A stretch of 47,521 nucleotides of DNA from Flavobacterium collinsii (GCF_902804485.1 NZ_CADCST010000111.1:1-47521), one strand, 5' to 3'; positions 1 to 9,627 are shown, numbered from the stretch's first letter. Notes: generated from the sequence alone by a model not told the origin. Program-made: numbers and translations.

Positions 1-88
1 AAACTATTTTCAGGTTTGAAAGGTTTTTCTTTAGTGAATTAGATTCAATACTACACCTTCCTTTGAAACACCCCTATTTTACTAGTCT

Positions 89-112
89 CGCAAAGACACT
101 AAGACGCCAAGT
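89..112. repeat. Short tandem 8-bp array (CGCAAAGA-like)
   Basis: Three 8-base units in tandem: CGCAAAGA, CACTAAGA and CGCCAAGT. The CGCAAAG word recurs in the spacers at 29063-29119 and near 33060 and 33115. It lies in the non-coding stretch beyond the 3' end of the giant protease gene. No coding potential is apparent; a 74-codon reverse frame over it has a composition unlike a protein. Confidence 0.5.
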
Positions 113-150
113 TTTGCTTTTTTGCCTTATTTTCTTTTGAAAACCCACCC

Positions 151-232
151 CCTAGCCCCGATAGAAGTGGAAATCCTTTTGCTTTTTCCTTTAAAAAGCA
201 AAAGATTGAAACGAATAGCGGGAGAAAGCTAC
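151..232 (+). ncRNA. Candidate structured RNA, Flavo-1-like
   Basis: The stretch folds as nested helices. TAGC at 153-156 pairs with GCTA at 228-231, CCCG at 157-160 pairs with CGGG at 219-222, and 172-190 forms a long inner hairpin with 192-207 (AATCcTTTTGC against GCAAAAGATT). Conserved-looking single-stranded words lie between the helices (GATAGAAGTGG and GAAACGAATAG). From memory this resembles the Flavo-1 RNA motif found by comparative genomics in flavobacteria; I could not align it to a model. Strand is chosen from that resemblance, because a hairpin alone does not fix it. No function is known to me. Confidence 0.45.
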
Positions 233-241
233 TAAATATGC

Positions 242-262
242 CAAATTCCAAATTCCAAACCT
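242..262. repeat. Tandem 7-bp array (CAAATTC)
   Basis: Three 7-base units in register: CAAATTC, CAAATTC and CAAACCT. This is the same period as the heptad arrays in other spacers of this window but a different word. It lies between the candidate structured RNA and the terminator hairpin of the giant protease gene. Confidence 0.45.
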
Positions 263-322
263 CATCTTCGACTTCACTTTGCTTGATAAAATCACTCCTT
301 ATATATAGGAACAGAAACAACA

Positions 323-351
323 AACCCGACAGATCTTAAACCTGCCGGGTT
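323..351 (-). terminator. Hairpin downstream of the giant protease gene
   Basis: AACCCGACAG at 323-332 pairs with CTGCCGGGTT at 342-351, with one mismatch. It lies 86 bases beyond the stop codon of the leftward protease gene, and on the reverse strand it is followed by a T-rich stretch. A closely related hairpin (AATCCGACA with TGTCGGATT) sits at 20145-20179, so the two are probably members of one terminator-like repeat family. Confidence 0.6.
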
Positions 352-436
352 GTGGATTACAATTTATGGAAGAATACTTCCATTTTAAAAACGACTACAT
401 CTTTTCGATTAATCGTTTTCTATCACATACGAATGT

Positions 437-3400
437 TTATTTAATAATCAGCTTTTGCACAGAAGTGTTTCCGTCTTGCTCTACTTTTATTATATATACA
501 CCACTTGGTAAGCCTGAAATGTTTAATTCTGTTTTCTCTGTTTTAACGGAATGTACTTTTTTTCCGGACATATCAGAGATCAAAATGTTTTTAGCACTAG
601 TAGAAGCTGATTCTATATGTACTTTTCCTTCCGTAACCGGATTAGGATACAACACAAAACCTTCTATTACATTAACCGGTAGCCCTAAAGTACATGCGGT
701 ACTTGATACATTTACTGTACGCGTTACTGTAGATTGGTTCTGCAAAGCATCTTTAACAGTGTAGGTAATTACATATTGCCCCGGAGTATTTACATCGACA
801 TTACCTGATACTACTACTGATGCAGTTATATCTGTATTTAAGTTGTCTTTAGCAGTATAACCTGCATCTGTGTACACACATCCTTTATCTATTGAAACTA
901 CGGCATTGCCTAAAAGTGTAATTGTAGGCTTAGCTATCTCTATTGCCACAGTCCAATTTTCAATAGATCTGTTTTGCGCTAACACATTGTACACTACAGG
1001 TCCGGTATAATTTAGGCTAGTTACACCACTATTCTGAATATAGGTTCCAATACGCAATGTTGCAAAATCCGAAACCTGAAAAACAGGTACCAAGGCACTT
1101 AAATTAGCATTATTATTCACCACAACCTTAAGCGTTTTCAAAATCAGATCGATATGAGTTAGTCCAACCTGATTAGCTACTGAATAGTTAATAATACTTG
1201 CCTGAGAATTTTTCGCATTAATATCTACCGTATAATTTGTTCGAGAAAGCTTATTCTCTGAGACAACAGTTACTAAGAAGCTATTGCTATAATCTGAAGC
1301 AATTACTTTTGAGTTAAGTTGTTTTACCCCATCTACAAAAAGCTCAGCTCCCGGAGAAACAGTGAAATCTGCTACTAAATTCGATACATTATAACCAAAT
1401 GGAACTGTTTTGCTTACGTTATTCCCTAAGATATCCGTATTGATCTCTTGCACTAAACCAGGGTTTGAAACTGTTTTAAAGTCATAGGAAAGCAATTTAC
1501 TTTCATTACTTAAACCAGTAACTACTTTCACTGTATACGTTTCAGTTATTCCAGTATTAAAGCCAACTCCTTCAACTTTTAAAGTAATTGGATTGGTATA
1601 ATCATTTGGTGTTACTCCGTTAACTTGTGTAACACCACCTATTTTCGCAATACTTTTCATTCCTAAGGAATAATTTGCGATCGCAGCGGTTATATCCGCT
1701 CCGTCATTTAGTAATACTGAAAACGTTTTTGTAGGCGCATCATAACTCGTTGATAATTGATTTACAAACTCTATTTTTTGCAATAGAACTGGTACATTCC
1801 AGAATTTTCCATCACCCTGACCATTTGTATCGGCATTTGTTACAACAGCAGTGTTATCACTTATTGTACTATCAAATACAAACTGTTTGTCCCCTTCTGA
1901 AAAACTATAATACGCCAATAATCCAGGTTCGTTTCCAACGTATTTAGTTGTTGAATTTGCTGCAATTGTTGCCTGATTGCGAACTCCTGCCCATATACGA
2001 ACTTCATCGATATTACCATTTAAACCACGAGCCAATCCTGCATTATTACCTATATAAGCAGCTACATTAGTATTTGAACTTGATGCTCCTGCAGTACCTG
2101 TACTGGTATAAGGAACTGAAACTCCATCAATATAAACCGTGTACACAAAGGCAGAACTTACAGAATAAGCAATATGGTGCCAGGTATTTTGTTTAATAGA
2201 ATTTACACCTGTATTAATAACATACGAACCTGTTGCTGTTGTAATCGAAATTACTAAACTATTCTCTTTATAAAGTGACAAGCTATTGTTATTATGTATA
2301 AATACCAATGCCGTACCTTTATCTAAAAGTCTACCAAAAATTGATGGCTGCTTTTGATTGACCCAAAGCTCATACGTATAATTACTAGTAAGATTGAGCG
2401 CTGGTGTAACATCTGTTTTAATAAAATCATTTACACCATCAAAAGTCCCTGTAACATTCGTAGCGTAATTTGCAGCATGCGAAAGTGTTATTGATTTAGA
2501 ATCGTTTAAAGGATCTGTATCTGCAGGCAATTTTGTATAAACTTGAATTGTATAATCACCAGGCGCACCTAAATCTGCCTTAGTAGTAAATGTAATGGTA
2601 GCTGTTCCTCCTGCTGCAATTGAAGCAACTTGATTCTGAATTACTTCAGCACCATTGTTGATCTTATAAGCAACCGGGAAGTTCGAAATTGCTGCAGTTG
2701 AATAATTACGAATTACAGCCGAAACTGTCACAGGAGCATTTCCTGGTTTAATTGGTGCTGAAATTGCATCAATGCTGGCATCAGCAGCTGTAAAAGGCAG
2801 TACATTAATAGTGTACTCCTCTACTTCAAAATCACTTCTAGAACTTGTTAATCCATCAAAAGTTGGTCCAAGATTTACATTGAAATATTCTGATGGTGAA
2901 CGGAACATGTGCAATACGCGCATTAATTTCTCACCAGAAGTTGTATTTGCCGGAATAGTAAACCCTCCTGCCAATGTAGCCATATTTCTGAAATAATGTG
3001 TACTTGTGGTCGATGGTATAGCAGGTGACGCAGAAGTTGGAGTAGTATTTACCCAAAAGTTTCCTGCATAAAATTCATCTGTTAAATTACCATCTCCGTT
3101 CAAATCGATCACAATCATTGTGAAAACCCCTGTTGCAGTTGCCGACAAATCTCTTGTAATTGGCGTTTCTGTCTTTGTAATGGTTACCTCTGGCTGATAA
3201 GTAAAGCCAGCATAAACCGGAATTTTTATGTTTTTAAAATCTGAATACGCTGTAGTTCCCGAATTGTTTACCACATCATTCCATTTGAAACGCGATATTG
3301 CGTATCCATTTGTATTGGTATGAACCGGTAATTCATTTTTATTATATACCACTTTTTCAACTGCATCATTAGCCGGGTTATTATCCGGCAAATCAGCTCC

Positions 3401-6400
3401 AGCTTTGATGGTATAAGTAGCATCAACCACTGATAAATCAGCTTTAGTCGTAAAAGTGAAACTTACTGTAGAATAGGCCGCTATCGTCGGAACATTTTCT
3501 GTAACTTTTGCTGCACCGTTTATTTGATAAAATACCGGATGATTAGTTAAAGTACTTCCTCCTAAATTACTAACTCTAATAGTCACATCATGCGTACTGG
3601 TCTTTTTTCCTAAAACTTCAGGAGTTGTAATCGAAACAACAGATACATCTGTTATCACTGGTTTTGCCACACATTCAATATCAGCTATCCATCCCAATTC
3701 ATTTACATCACTATCTGAAGTAAATCTAAATGTTAGCTCTCCTCCTGCAGCTGTTGACGTTAATGAAGGAGGCAAAGTATTTCCTGTGAAGGTACCTAAT
3801 AAAGGAGCCGATGTACTAGTTCCGTTATACACATATAAGTAGTCGTAATCCTGCTCAACATTAAAGGCAGAAAAAGTTACCTTAATACTATTTCCGGCTG
3901 TTGCAGGTTTAAAAGTTATCGTTTGCGAAAGATTGTTTGCGTAATTTGCATAACGCGAACCACTATCTGTAAATGTCGCTGCGCAAGTAGGTGCCGGAGC
4001 AGCTCCGCCCATTAAAACATCAGTTCCTGTATTACGAACACTTTTCTCTATCGTATTGTTGTCTGCAACCGCATCACCTGTATAGTTTACTTTTCCAACT
4101 ACTGTGTAAAGTTTTGGAGTTGAAAAATCAGCCTTTTGCACAAAATCAAAAGATGCTTCCGTAAAAGGGTTAATTGGTCCAGGGATAGTTTCAATCACTT
4201 CTGCTCCACCATCAATTTTATATGAAACAGGTACATTGCTTACCGCAACAGGAGAATGATTGAATACTTTTACTTTTACAGTTTCACTGGCTGTTATTCC
4301 TGCATTTGGAATTAATGATGTTAATTCAAGATCTGTTGCAGTTGCCTCAAAAATCGAAACATTATCAATAAAAACAGAATTGTATACATTATCATTAGCG
4401 ATAACTTGTACATCGTTATCCATAACCGACTCAAAAGCTACAGTAAATACTGTTCCTGCATAAGCCGATAAATCATATAATAATTCTGTATTGCCAGAGG
4501 TAGCCGTTCCCCCGTAAACACCAACATTCTCATAGCTATTTACCGGAGTACCATTTACAACAAGTCTAAAAAAGTTTTTGTTTGGTAATGGTGAAGCACC
4601 AACTGTACTCCAAATTAAATTAAATTTAAGTCCGATTGTTTTACCTGTTAAACTTGTCGCATCGATATTACAGAATGAGACTTTCTTAACGAAGTTTGGA
4701 TTATTAGTAAATGCGTTAGCAGACGTACTGGCTATCCAAGGAGAAGAAGACGCATCTCCGGATCCTGCCATTTTTGCTCCGTCTACAAAATCTGCATTAA
4801 TGTATTCATACTTCACTAAACCTGTTGTTCCTTTAGAAAACACATAATTAGCCGCTTTTCTGGAATTAAAATTCTCCACAAAAGGAAGAGTTGCAGCACT
4901 AACAACGGCTTGAGAAACCGGTTCTACATTTACTGCTCTTACTCTTTCAGAAACAATTCCTGACACAATATCAATAGTTCTAACTGAGAACCAGTTATCA
5001 TCTCCTGTTGAAACTGTGAAAGTATAAGTAGGGTCAGTTACTGTTGCTACAACATCAAACTTGTACCCGTTCATTTTTAATACTTCATACTTTGCTCCCG
5101 GAATTGGATCCCAATCCATCTTATAGGACGAAACACCACATGCTGCAGGTGCTATCACTAAATTTCTAGGCTCTGTAATTATATTAAATACCTCTTTTGA
5201 AGTATCCACTTTCGAACCTGCAATTACTCTTATTTTTGCGTTAGCAACAATTCCTGCAGGAACTTTCCATGCAAAATTTCTCGCAGCAGAAGGAACATCT
5301 TTCGCAATCAACTGATAGTTAATTCCTCCATCAACAGAATATTCGATTGTAAAAGGTTTTGCTTCTCCTTCATAATCCCAACGAATATACTCTGTACTAT
5401 CTGTATCGAATTTTTCACCTCCGATAGGATAAGTCAAAATCAATTCAGGAGCTACTAAATCATACACCACTGAAAATTCTTGTGTACCAATTGGCACTCT
5501 TGAACCACTAACAATAATTTTATATGTTCCTGCTGCAGGATTATCCAAAGTGATTTGTTCAATATTATTCAAATTGTCCACACCGCGAACCGCATTAGCA
5601 TTTGGCGTTGTAGCATTCAAAACCCATGGTAAAGTGGTTACACCATCTTTTACAATTTTTACATCAAGATCATTTACCAAAACAGAAGATGCTCCCGGTG
5701 TTCCTTGTAAATCTGTGTAAGCAAGCAGTACTTTCAAAGTCACTAATCCTGTCGGTACCACAATTTCTTTCTCATAGCTTTGACCATTAGATACTGTACT
5801 GGAATAAAAAGTTCTGTTATCTAAAGCTCTAACAGCTCTAAGACCGTTTAGATTTCCGAAACCATATTTATAATCCGGTCCAGGATTCCCTGCATCTTTA
5901 GAAGTACCCGTTACTAAGGCCTTCATTAAAGATGCTAACGGTTTTGCACCATAAATATTCTTGTATCTTTCGTAAAGTAAAGCAACTGTACCTGTAGTCC
6001 CAGGAGTAGCCATAGACGTACCACTCATGATCTGATAAGAATTGCTATAATCTAATGAATACACATTTGTTCCTACAGCTGCAATTTGAGGAACCAAACG
6101 CCCATCAATAGTTGGTCCAAAACTACTATAAGAACTGATTAAATCATCAGGATTATTTGCCGCTACATGCAGTGCATTTTTTGAATTCTTTGTCGAAGTA
6201 TTAAATCCGCCTGGGTATGCTGTTTGTGCATTTCCATTTGAATAAATATTTAAAAGGTAAGGAAATGTTACAGTAACATTATCATCACCACGATCTCCGG
6301 TATCATATCTTCTGGTATTATAACCTGAAGTTAAATTTACTCCATACGAATTTGATGTTAATTCAATACCATCTTCATTCGCCGCTTTCACTCTTTCCTG

Positions 6401-7336
6401 CTGAACGCTTAAACCGTTAGACTGCGTATTAAAGTTCCAACCGAACATCTGTACTTCCGGAGCCATACCTCTTGCCTTAGGATCCAATAAACCGGCACCG
6501 CCAATAGTACCTGCCACGTGATCTCCATGCGAAGAATTTGATTCGTATTCTCTATTGATAACTCTACCAGTATGATCTTTATGAGGTTCAAGATTACCAT
6601 CCCAAACACCAATTTTCACTCCTTTACCAGTTAATCCATAACCAAGACCAGGAATAGTAGACCCTAAAAGATTTGCTTTATGTGAAGTTACACCCGGCTT
6701 ATTATCACTTTCTACTGGTGGTGCAACCAATTCAATGTTTTGTACCCAATTGAATTTTGCCACCTCCTCTAATTTTTCTTTAGAGGCCTGAATATAAATT
6801 TCATTAAAAGTCGTGTCATTGTTACTGTTTTTTAAAAACAAGCCTGCTAAATCCTGCTCGACACGTTTACGATCAACGCCTTTAAAATAGCTCACCACAA
6901 CTTTAATTCCGTTACCACCTGCTGCAGCATAATCCGGAATTGCATTGTCTACAATCATTTGATCCAGTTTGAATTTTGGATCTACGGCAATCACAGCTCT
7001 TATATTGTCAGAAACACTACTCTTGTTATAAAATTCAGGAGCAATTTCGGCATAATAAGCGTTGTTCGATAAATAACTAAGTAATGTTATCCCTTGCGAT
7101 TTTAACTTTTGTTGCTCTTCTACAGAAGGGATTTTTGTAAACTGCAACAGTGTGTACTCAGTTTTAAGGTTTTGTTTACTGGTACTTTTTTTGTCTTTAA
7201 ACTGCTGTTTAAAATTGGAAGTGGTCGTGATTTTATTTCCGTTGACGGAAATGGCAAAATCACTGTCAGATGTCTTTTGTGACCATAAGGACATAGTCAC
7301 TAATAACACAAATAGTGTAAGTAGTTTTATTCTCAT
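437..7336 (-). CDS. Giant secreted subtilisin-like (S8) protease with mosaic adhesion domains and T9SS sorting domain
   Basis: The 2299-residue protein starts with a Sec signal peptide (about residues 1-19). The S8 catalytic domain has Asp246 in GVWDGN, His270 in SSHGDHVAGT and Ser441 in SGTSMATP, so the triad is complete. Further domains: an Ig/P-like region (about 510-720), a CUB-like domain bounded by Cys1118 and Cys1222, CARDB-type beta repeats before and after it, a GEVED-like segment (about 1380-1510), a LamG/concanavalin-like domain (about 1630-1815), cadherin-like DUF5018-type repeats, a DUF5011-type domain (about 2128-2210), and a C-terminal type A sorting domain (about 2227-2299, FVLYPNP start, VQKLIIK end). 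The inference is an extracellular or surface protease exported by the type IX secretion system. It stands alone, with a terminator-like hairpin downstream. Confidence 0.93.
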   Translation of the reverse strand: MRIKLLTLFVLLVTMSLWSQKTSDSDFAISVNGNKITTTSNFKQQFKDKKSTSKQNLKTEYTLLQFTKIPSVEEQQKLKSQGITLLSYLSNNAYYAEIAPEFYNKSSVSDNIRAVIAVDPKFKLDQMIVDNAIPDYAAAGGNGIKVVVSYFKGVDRKRVEQDLAGLFLKNSNNDTTFNEIYIQASKEKLEEVAKFNWVQNIELVAPPVESDNKPGVTSHKANLLGSTIPGLGYGLTGKGVKIGVWDGNLEPHKDHTGRVINREYESNSSHGDHVAGTIGGAGLLDPKARGMAPEVQMFGWNFNTQSNGLSVQQERVKAANEDGIELTSNSYGVNLTSGYNTRRYDTGDRGDDNVTVTFPYLLNIYSNGNAQTAYPGGFNTSTKNSKNALHVAANNPDDLISSYSSFGPTIDGRLVPQIAAVGTNVYSLDYSNSYQIMSGTSMATPGTTGTVALLYERYKNIYGAKPLASLMKALVTGTSKDAGNPGPDYKYGFGNLNGLRAVRALDNRTFYSSTVSNGQSYEKEIVVPTGLVTLKVLLAYTDLQGTPGASSVLVNDLDVKIVKDGVTTLPWVLNATTPNANAVRGVDNLNNIEQITLDNPAAGTYKIIVSGSRVPIGTQEFSVVYDLVAPELILTYPIGGEKFDTDSTEYIRWDYEGEAKPFTIEYSVDGGINYQLIAKDVPSAARNFAWKVPAGIVANAKIRVIAGSKVDTSKEVFNIITEPRNLVIAPAACGVSSYKMDWDPIPGAKYEVLKMNGYKFDVVATVTDPTYTFTVSTGDDNWFSVRTIDIVSGIVSERVRAVNVEPVSQAVVSAATLPFVENFNSRKAANYVFSKGTTGLVKYEYINADFVDGAKMAGSGDASSSPWIASTSANAFTNNPNFVKKVSFCNIDATSLTGKTIGLKFNLIWSTVGASPLPNKNFFRLVVNGTPVNSYENVGVYGGTATSGNTELLYDLSAYAGTVFTVAFESVMDNDVQVIANDNVYNSVFIDNVSIFEATATDLELTSLIPNAGITASETVKVKVFNHSPVAVSNVPVSYKIDGGAEVIETIPGPINPFTEASFDFVQKADFSTPKLYTVVGKVNYTGDAVADNNTIEKSVRNTGTDVLMGGAAPAPTCAATFTDSGSRYANYANNLSQTITFKPATAGNSIKVTFSAFNVEQDYDYLYVYNGTSTSAPLLGTFTGNTLPPSLTSTAAGGELTFRFTSDSDVNELGWIADIECVAKPVITDVSVVSITTPEVLGKKTSTHDVTIRVSNLGGSTLTNHPVFYQINGAAKVTENVPTIAAYSTVSFTFTTKADLSVVDATYTIKAGADLPDNNPANDAVEKVVYNKNELPVHTNTNGYAISRFKWNDVVNNSGTTAYSDFKNIKIPVYAGFTYQPEVTITKTETPITRDLSATATGVFTMIVIDLNGDGNLTDEFYAGNFWVNTTPTSASPAIPSTTSTHYFRNMATLAGGFTIPANTTSGEKLMRVLHMFRSPSEYFNVNLGPTFDGLTSSRSDFEVEEYTINVLPFTAADASIDAISAPIKPGNAPVTVSAVIRNYSTAAISNFPVAYKINNGAEVIQNQVASIAAGGTATITFTTKADLGAPGDYTIQVYTKLPADTDPLNDSKSITLSHAANYATNVTGTFDGVNDFIKTDVTPALNLTSNYTYELWVNQKQPSIFGRLLDKGTALVFIHNNNSLSLYKENSLVISITTATGSYVINTGVNSIKQNTWHHIAYSVSSAFVYTVYIDGVSVPYTSTGTAGASSSNTNVAAYIGNNAGLARGLNGNIDEVRIWAGVRNQATIAANSTTKYVGNEPGLLAYYSFSEGDKQFVFDSTISDNTAVVTNADTNGQGDGKFWNVPVLLQKIEFVNQLSTSYDAPTKTFSVLLNDGADITAAIANYSLGMKSIAKIGGVTQVNGVTPNDYTNPITLKVEGVGFNTGITETYTVKVVTGLSNESKLLSYDFKTVSNPGLVQEINTDILGNNVSKTVPFGYNVSNLVADFTVSPGAELFVDGVKQLNSKVIASDYSNSFLVTVVSENKLSRTNYTVDINAKNSQASIINYSVANQVGLTHIDLILKTLKVVVNNNANLSALVPVFQVSDFATLRIGTYIQNSGVTSLNYTGPVVYNVLAQNRSIENWTVAIEIAKPTITLLGNAVVSIDKGCVYTDAGYTAKDNLNTDITASVVVSGNVDVNTPGQYVITYTVKDALQNQSTVTRTVNVSSTACTLGLPVNVIEGFVLYPNPVTEGKVHIESASTSAKNILISDMSGKKVHSVKTEKTELNISGLPSGVYIIKVEQDGNTSVQKLIIK

Positions 7337-7580
7337 AGATTAAATTGGTTTTGGTTAACATAGTGGTTGTTAATCAGTAAACCTACAAATTAAACTATAA
7401 TTGACAAATTATATTTGCAATTAATTTGTTAAAAAACAAAGCAAAAACCCTTTTAACTACAAAAATTATAACAAAAACGCTTATTTTACGGGGCTTCAGC
7501 GAAAAATCAAAAAATCACAAATTAAGTAAGTAAATTCTTTTGATTAAAACTTACTTTGTAATCCGAAACCAAAAACCATA
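7337..7580. other. AT-rich spacer upstream of the giant protease gene
   Basis: This stretch presumably carries the protease promoter, but I see no exact TAnnTTTG box at a sensible distance, only near matches such as TATAATTTG on the reverse strand. A short inverted repeat, AAGTAAGT at 7524-7531 and ACTTACTT at 7549-7556, is the only other structure seen. No ORF is supported. Confidence 0.4.
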
Positions 7581-7616
7581 AAAAAAGACTTACAAAATAA
7601 TTTGTAAGTCTTTTTT
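7581..7616 (-). terminator. Perfect hairpin terminator after the DUF4294 gene
   Basis: Sixteen bases (AAAAAAGACTTACAAA) pair perfectly with TTTGTAAGTCTTTTTT around a 4-base loop, leaving T runs on both strands. It lies 25 bases past the stop codon of the leftward DUF4294 gene, so it most likely ends that transcript. Confidence 0.85.
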
Positions 7617-7640
7617 GAAAAATTTTTGAATATAATTTGA

Positions 7641-8324
7641 TTATTTGTCTGCTTTTGTCTCTTTTACTTTTGTCTCCCAGTGACTCATTAAATCATCATA
7701 ATTTACAGGATTAGCTGCTTTTTGATTCACGAGTTTTCCGGAATCAAATGCCCTGACCAAAATGGTTTCAATTAAATAATCCTCATTAGATTCAAAGGGC
7801 TTATATTCGGTTTTCAAGCTAATGTCAAATAAATTGGCTGTAGTATTTGACACAAAGGCTTTGAAACCACTTTTTAAAGTTTTGATTAACTCGTAAGTTG
7901 TTATTCCGGTTTGTCTGTGAACGAGTTTAACGAGTATCTGTCCTTGCTTACGTGAAAGTTTTTTAAGTCTTGCTTCAAATTCATTATTAAGATAATCTTC
8001 CACAATCTTAAAATATTTTTTCTTTTCTCGGTTGGTTTTCAGACGTGCCATTCCGCTATTCAATGCGGTCAACCGGTCTGCTGCAAGTCTTGCATAGGGA
8101 TATACCTTATAGACACGGTTTTGAAGAATCATGAATTGCTTTTGCATTTCGGGATCCAGTTTTTCCTTAGAAATAATAATTTCAGGCAGTTCGATCGTAT
8201 CATTCAAAATCGAATCCTGCTCAGTCAGTATGTAACCCATTTGCTCATTCTCTTTAGGTTTAACCTGAGCCTGACTAGTTAACGAAATCAATATAAAAAA
8301 TAAAATAGGGGCAGTACATCTCAT
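7641..8324 (-). CDS. DUF4294 family exported protein
   Basis: A 227-residue protein of unknown function matching what I know of the Bacteroidetes DUF4294 family. It carries the conserved core around YPYARLAADRLTALN (about residues 72-86), followed by a charged helical region. The reading frame extends upstream to a TTG, but the ATG at 8324 is preferred because it puts a signal peptide (RCTAPILFFILISLTSQAQ) at the N terminus. It is probably periplasmic or surface-exposed. It is divergent from the M42 peptidase gene, with 81 bases between the starts. No catalytic motif is visible. Confidence 0.85.
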   Translation of the reverse strand: MRCTAPILFFILISLTSQAQVKPKENEQMGYILTEQDSILNDTIELPEIIISKEKLDPEMQKQFMILQNRVYKVYPYARLAADRLTALNSGMARLKTNREKKKYFKIVEDYLNNEFEARLKKLSRKQGQILVKLVHRQTGITTYELIKTLKSGFKAFVSNTTANLFDISLKTEYKPFESNEDYLIETILVRAFDSGKLVNQKAANPVNYDDLMSHWETKVKETKADK

Positions 8325-8405
8325 CGAGTCATAATTTAAATGTAAAATTATATATTTATATACAACTCTGATACCAAATTTATAAATTAGCAAAAAAATA
8401 TTTTT

Positions 8406-9494
8406 ATGAACACAAAATCGATCTTAAAAGATACCTCAATTGCTTTCCTCGAAAGCTACCTCAATAACGCCTCTCCTACAGGCTACGAAAGCGAAGGACA
8501 AAAACTTTGGATGAATTATTTAAAACCTTATGTAGATACTTTTATTACTGATACTTATGGAACAGCTGTAGGAGTTATTAATCCGGATGCACCGTTTAAA
8601 GTTGTAATTGAAGGTCATGCCGATGAAATTTCATGGTATGTTAACTATATCACAGATGATGGTTTATTGTACGTAATTAGAAATGGTGGTTCTGATCATC
8701 AGATTGCGCCTTCAAAGAGAGTACACATTCATACTAAAAAAGGAATTGTAAAGGGTGTTTTCGGGTGGCCTGCTATTCATACCCGTTTGCGCGATAAGGA
8801 AGAAGCACCAAAAATTAGTAATATTTTTATCGATTTAGGCTGCGAAACTAAAGAACAGGTTGAAGCAATGGGAGTACATGTAGGCTGCGTGATTACTTAT
8901 CCGGACGAATTTATGATCTTGAACGAAAATAAATTTGTATGTCGTGCTATCGATAACAGAATGGGTGGTTTCATGATTGCCGAAGTAGCCCGTTTATTAA
9001 AAGAAAATAAAAAAACACTTCCTTTTGGTTTGTATATTGTAAACTCTGTTCAGGAAGAAATTGGGCTTCGCGGAGCCGAAATGATCGCACAAACGATAAA
9101 GCCAAATGTGGCTATTGTAACGGATGTGTGCCATGATACCACTACTCCAATGATCGACAAAAAGGTAGAAGGAGATTTAAAAATGGGTAAAGGACCGGTT
9201 ATTGCCTATGCACCAGCCGTACAAAATAAACTTCGTGATCTGATCGTAGATACCGCAGAAGAAAAGAAAATCCCGTTTCAGCGTCATGCCACTTCCCGTG
9301 CTACAGGAACCGATACCGATGCTTTTGCTTACAGTAATGGCGGTGTGGCTTCGGCATTGATTTCTCTGCCTTTGCGTTATATGCACACTACTGTAGAAAT
9401 GGTTCAGAGAGAAGATGTTGAAAATGTAATTCAATTGATTTACGAGTCACTACTTAAAATTGAAAACAACGAAACTTTTTCTTATTTTAATTAG
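8406..9494 (+). CDS. M42 family metallopeptidase (glutamyl/leucyl aminopeptidase type)
   Basis: A 362-residue cytoplasmic di-metal aminopeptidase of the M42 family, which removes N-terminal residues from peptides, often within large oligomeric particles. Visible ligands and catalytic residues: His71 and Asp73 in GHADEI, Asp183 in RAIDNRMGG, Glu217-Glu218 in SVQEEIGLRGA, Asp240 in VTDVCHD and His327 in MHTTVEM. There is no signal peptide. The length is normal for the family. Its stop codon lies inside the first unit of a heptad repeat array (9491-9525). Substrate preference cannot be read from the sequence. Confidence 0.94.
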   Translation: MNTKSILKDTSIAFLESYLNNASPTGYESEGQKLWMNYLKPYVDTFITDTYGTAVGVINPDAPFKVVIEGHADEISWYVNYITDDGLLYVIRNGGSDHQIAPSKRVHIHTKKGIVKGVFGWPAIHTRLRDKEEAPKISNIFIDLGCETKEQVEAMGVHVGCVITYPDEFMILNENKFVCRAIDNRMGGFMIAEVARLLKENKKTLPFGLYIVNSVQEEIGLRGAEMIAQTIKPNVAIVTDVCHDTTTPMIDKKVEGDLKMGKGPVIAYAPAVQNKLRDLIVDTAEEKKIPFQRHATSRATGTDTDAFAYSNGGVASALISLPLRYMHTTVEMVQREDVENVIQLIYESLLKIENNETFSYFN

Positions 9495-9525
9495 TTCTTA
9501 GTACTTAGTCCCTGGTTCCTGGTGA
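9491..9525. repeat. Left arm of spacer island A: five 7-bp units (TTAGTNC)
   Basis: Five consecutive heptads in perfect register: TTAGTTC, TTAGTAC, TTAGTCC, CTGGTTC and CTGGTGA. The M42 stop codon TAG (9492-9494) is part of the first unit. An inverted copy of the AGTCCCTGG portion lies nearby at 9545-9562, and an inverted arm at 9607-9627 uses the same TTAGTNC word. Confidence 0.85.
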
Positions 9526-9544
9526 TTTGTTATTACGATTAGTA

Positions 9545-9562
9545 GCCAGGGACTAGTTACTT
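9545..9562. repeat. Inner inverted copy in island A
   Basis: CCAGGGACTAGTTACTT at 9547-9562 is the near-perfect reverse complement of the stretch around 9499-9514 in the left arm. The two can pair into a long hairpin with a loop of about 33 bases. On the reverse strand it also reads as heptads (TAGTAAC, TAGTCCC, TGGCTAC). Confidence 0.7.
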
Positions 9563-9606
9563 AAAAAATTATGAAATATGTTTATGAGATCTAAGCTTAG
9601 AGCTAA

Positions 9607-9627
9607 GGACTAAGGACTAAAAACTCA
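9607..9627. repeat. Right (inverted) arm of spacer island A
   Basis: Units GGACTAA (9607-9613), GGACTAA (9614-9620) and AAACTCA (9621-9627). Read on the reverse strand the unit is TTAGTCC, the same word as the left arm. The array ends 11 bases before the ATG of the response regulator, so it overlaps the place where translation signals of that gene would be. Confidence 0.8.

Noticed and set aside
99..323. A 74-codon frame on the reverse strand in the left spacer
   Set aside because: It crosses the candidate structured RNA and the repeats, and its product shows no protein-like pattern.
366..764. A 132-codon open frame on the + strand
   Set aside because: It lies antisense to the C-terminal sorting domain of the giant protease, which has clear motifs; the composition is a shadow of that gene.
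9491..9627. Insertion sequence or transposon remnant
   Set aside because: There is no transposase fragment and no clear target duplication; the arms are tandem heptads, so it is described as a repeat island only.
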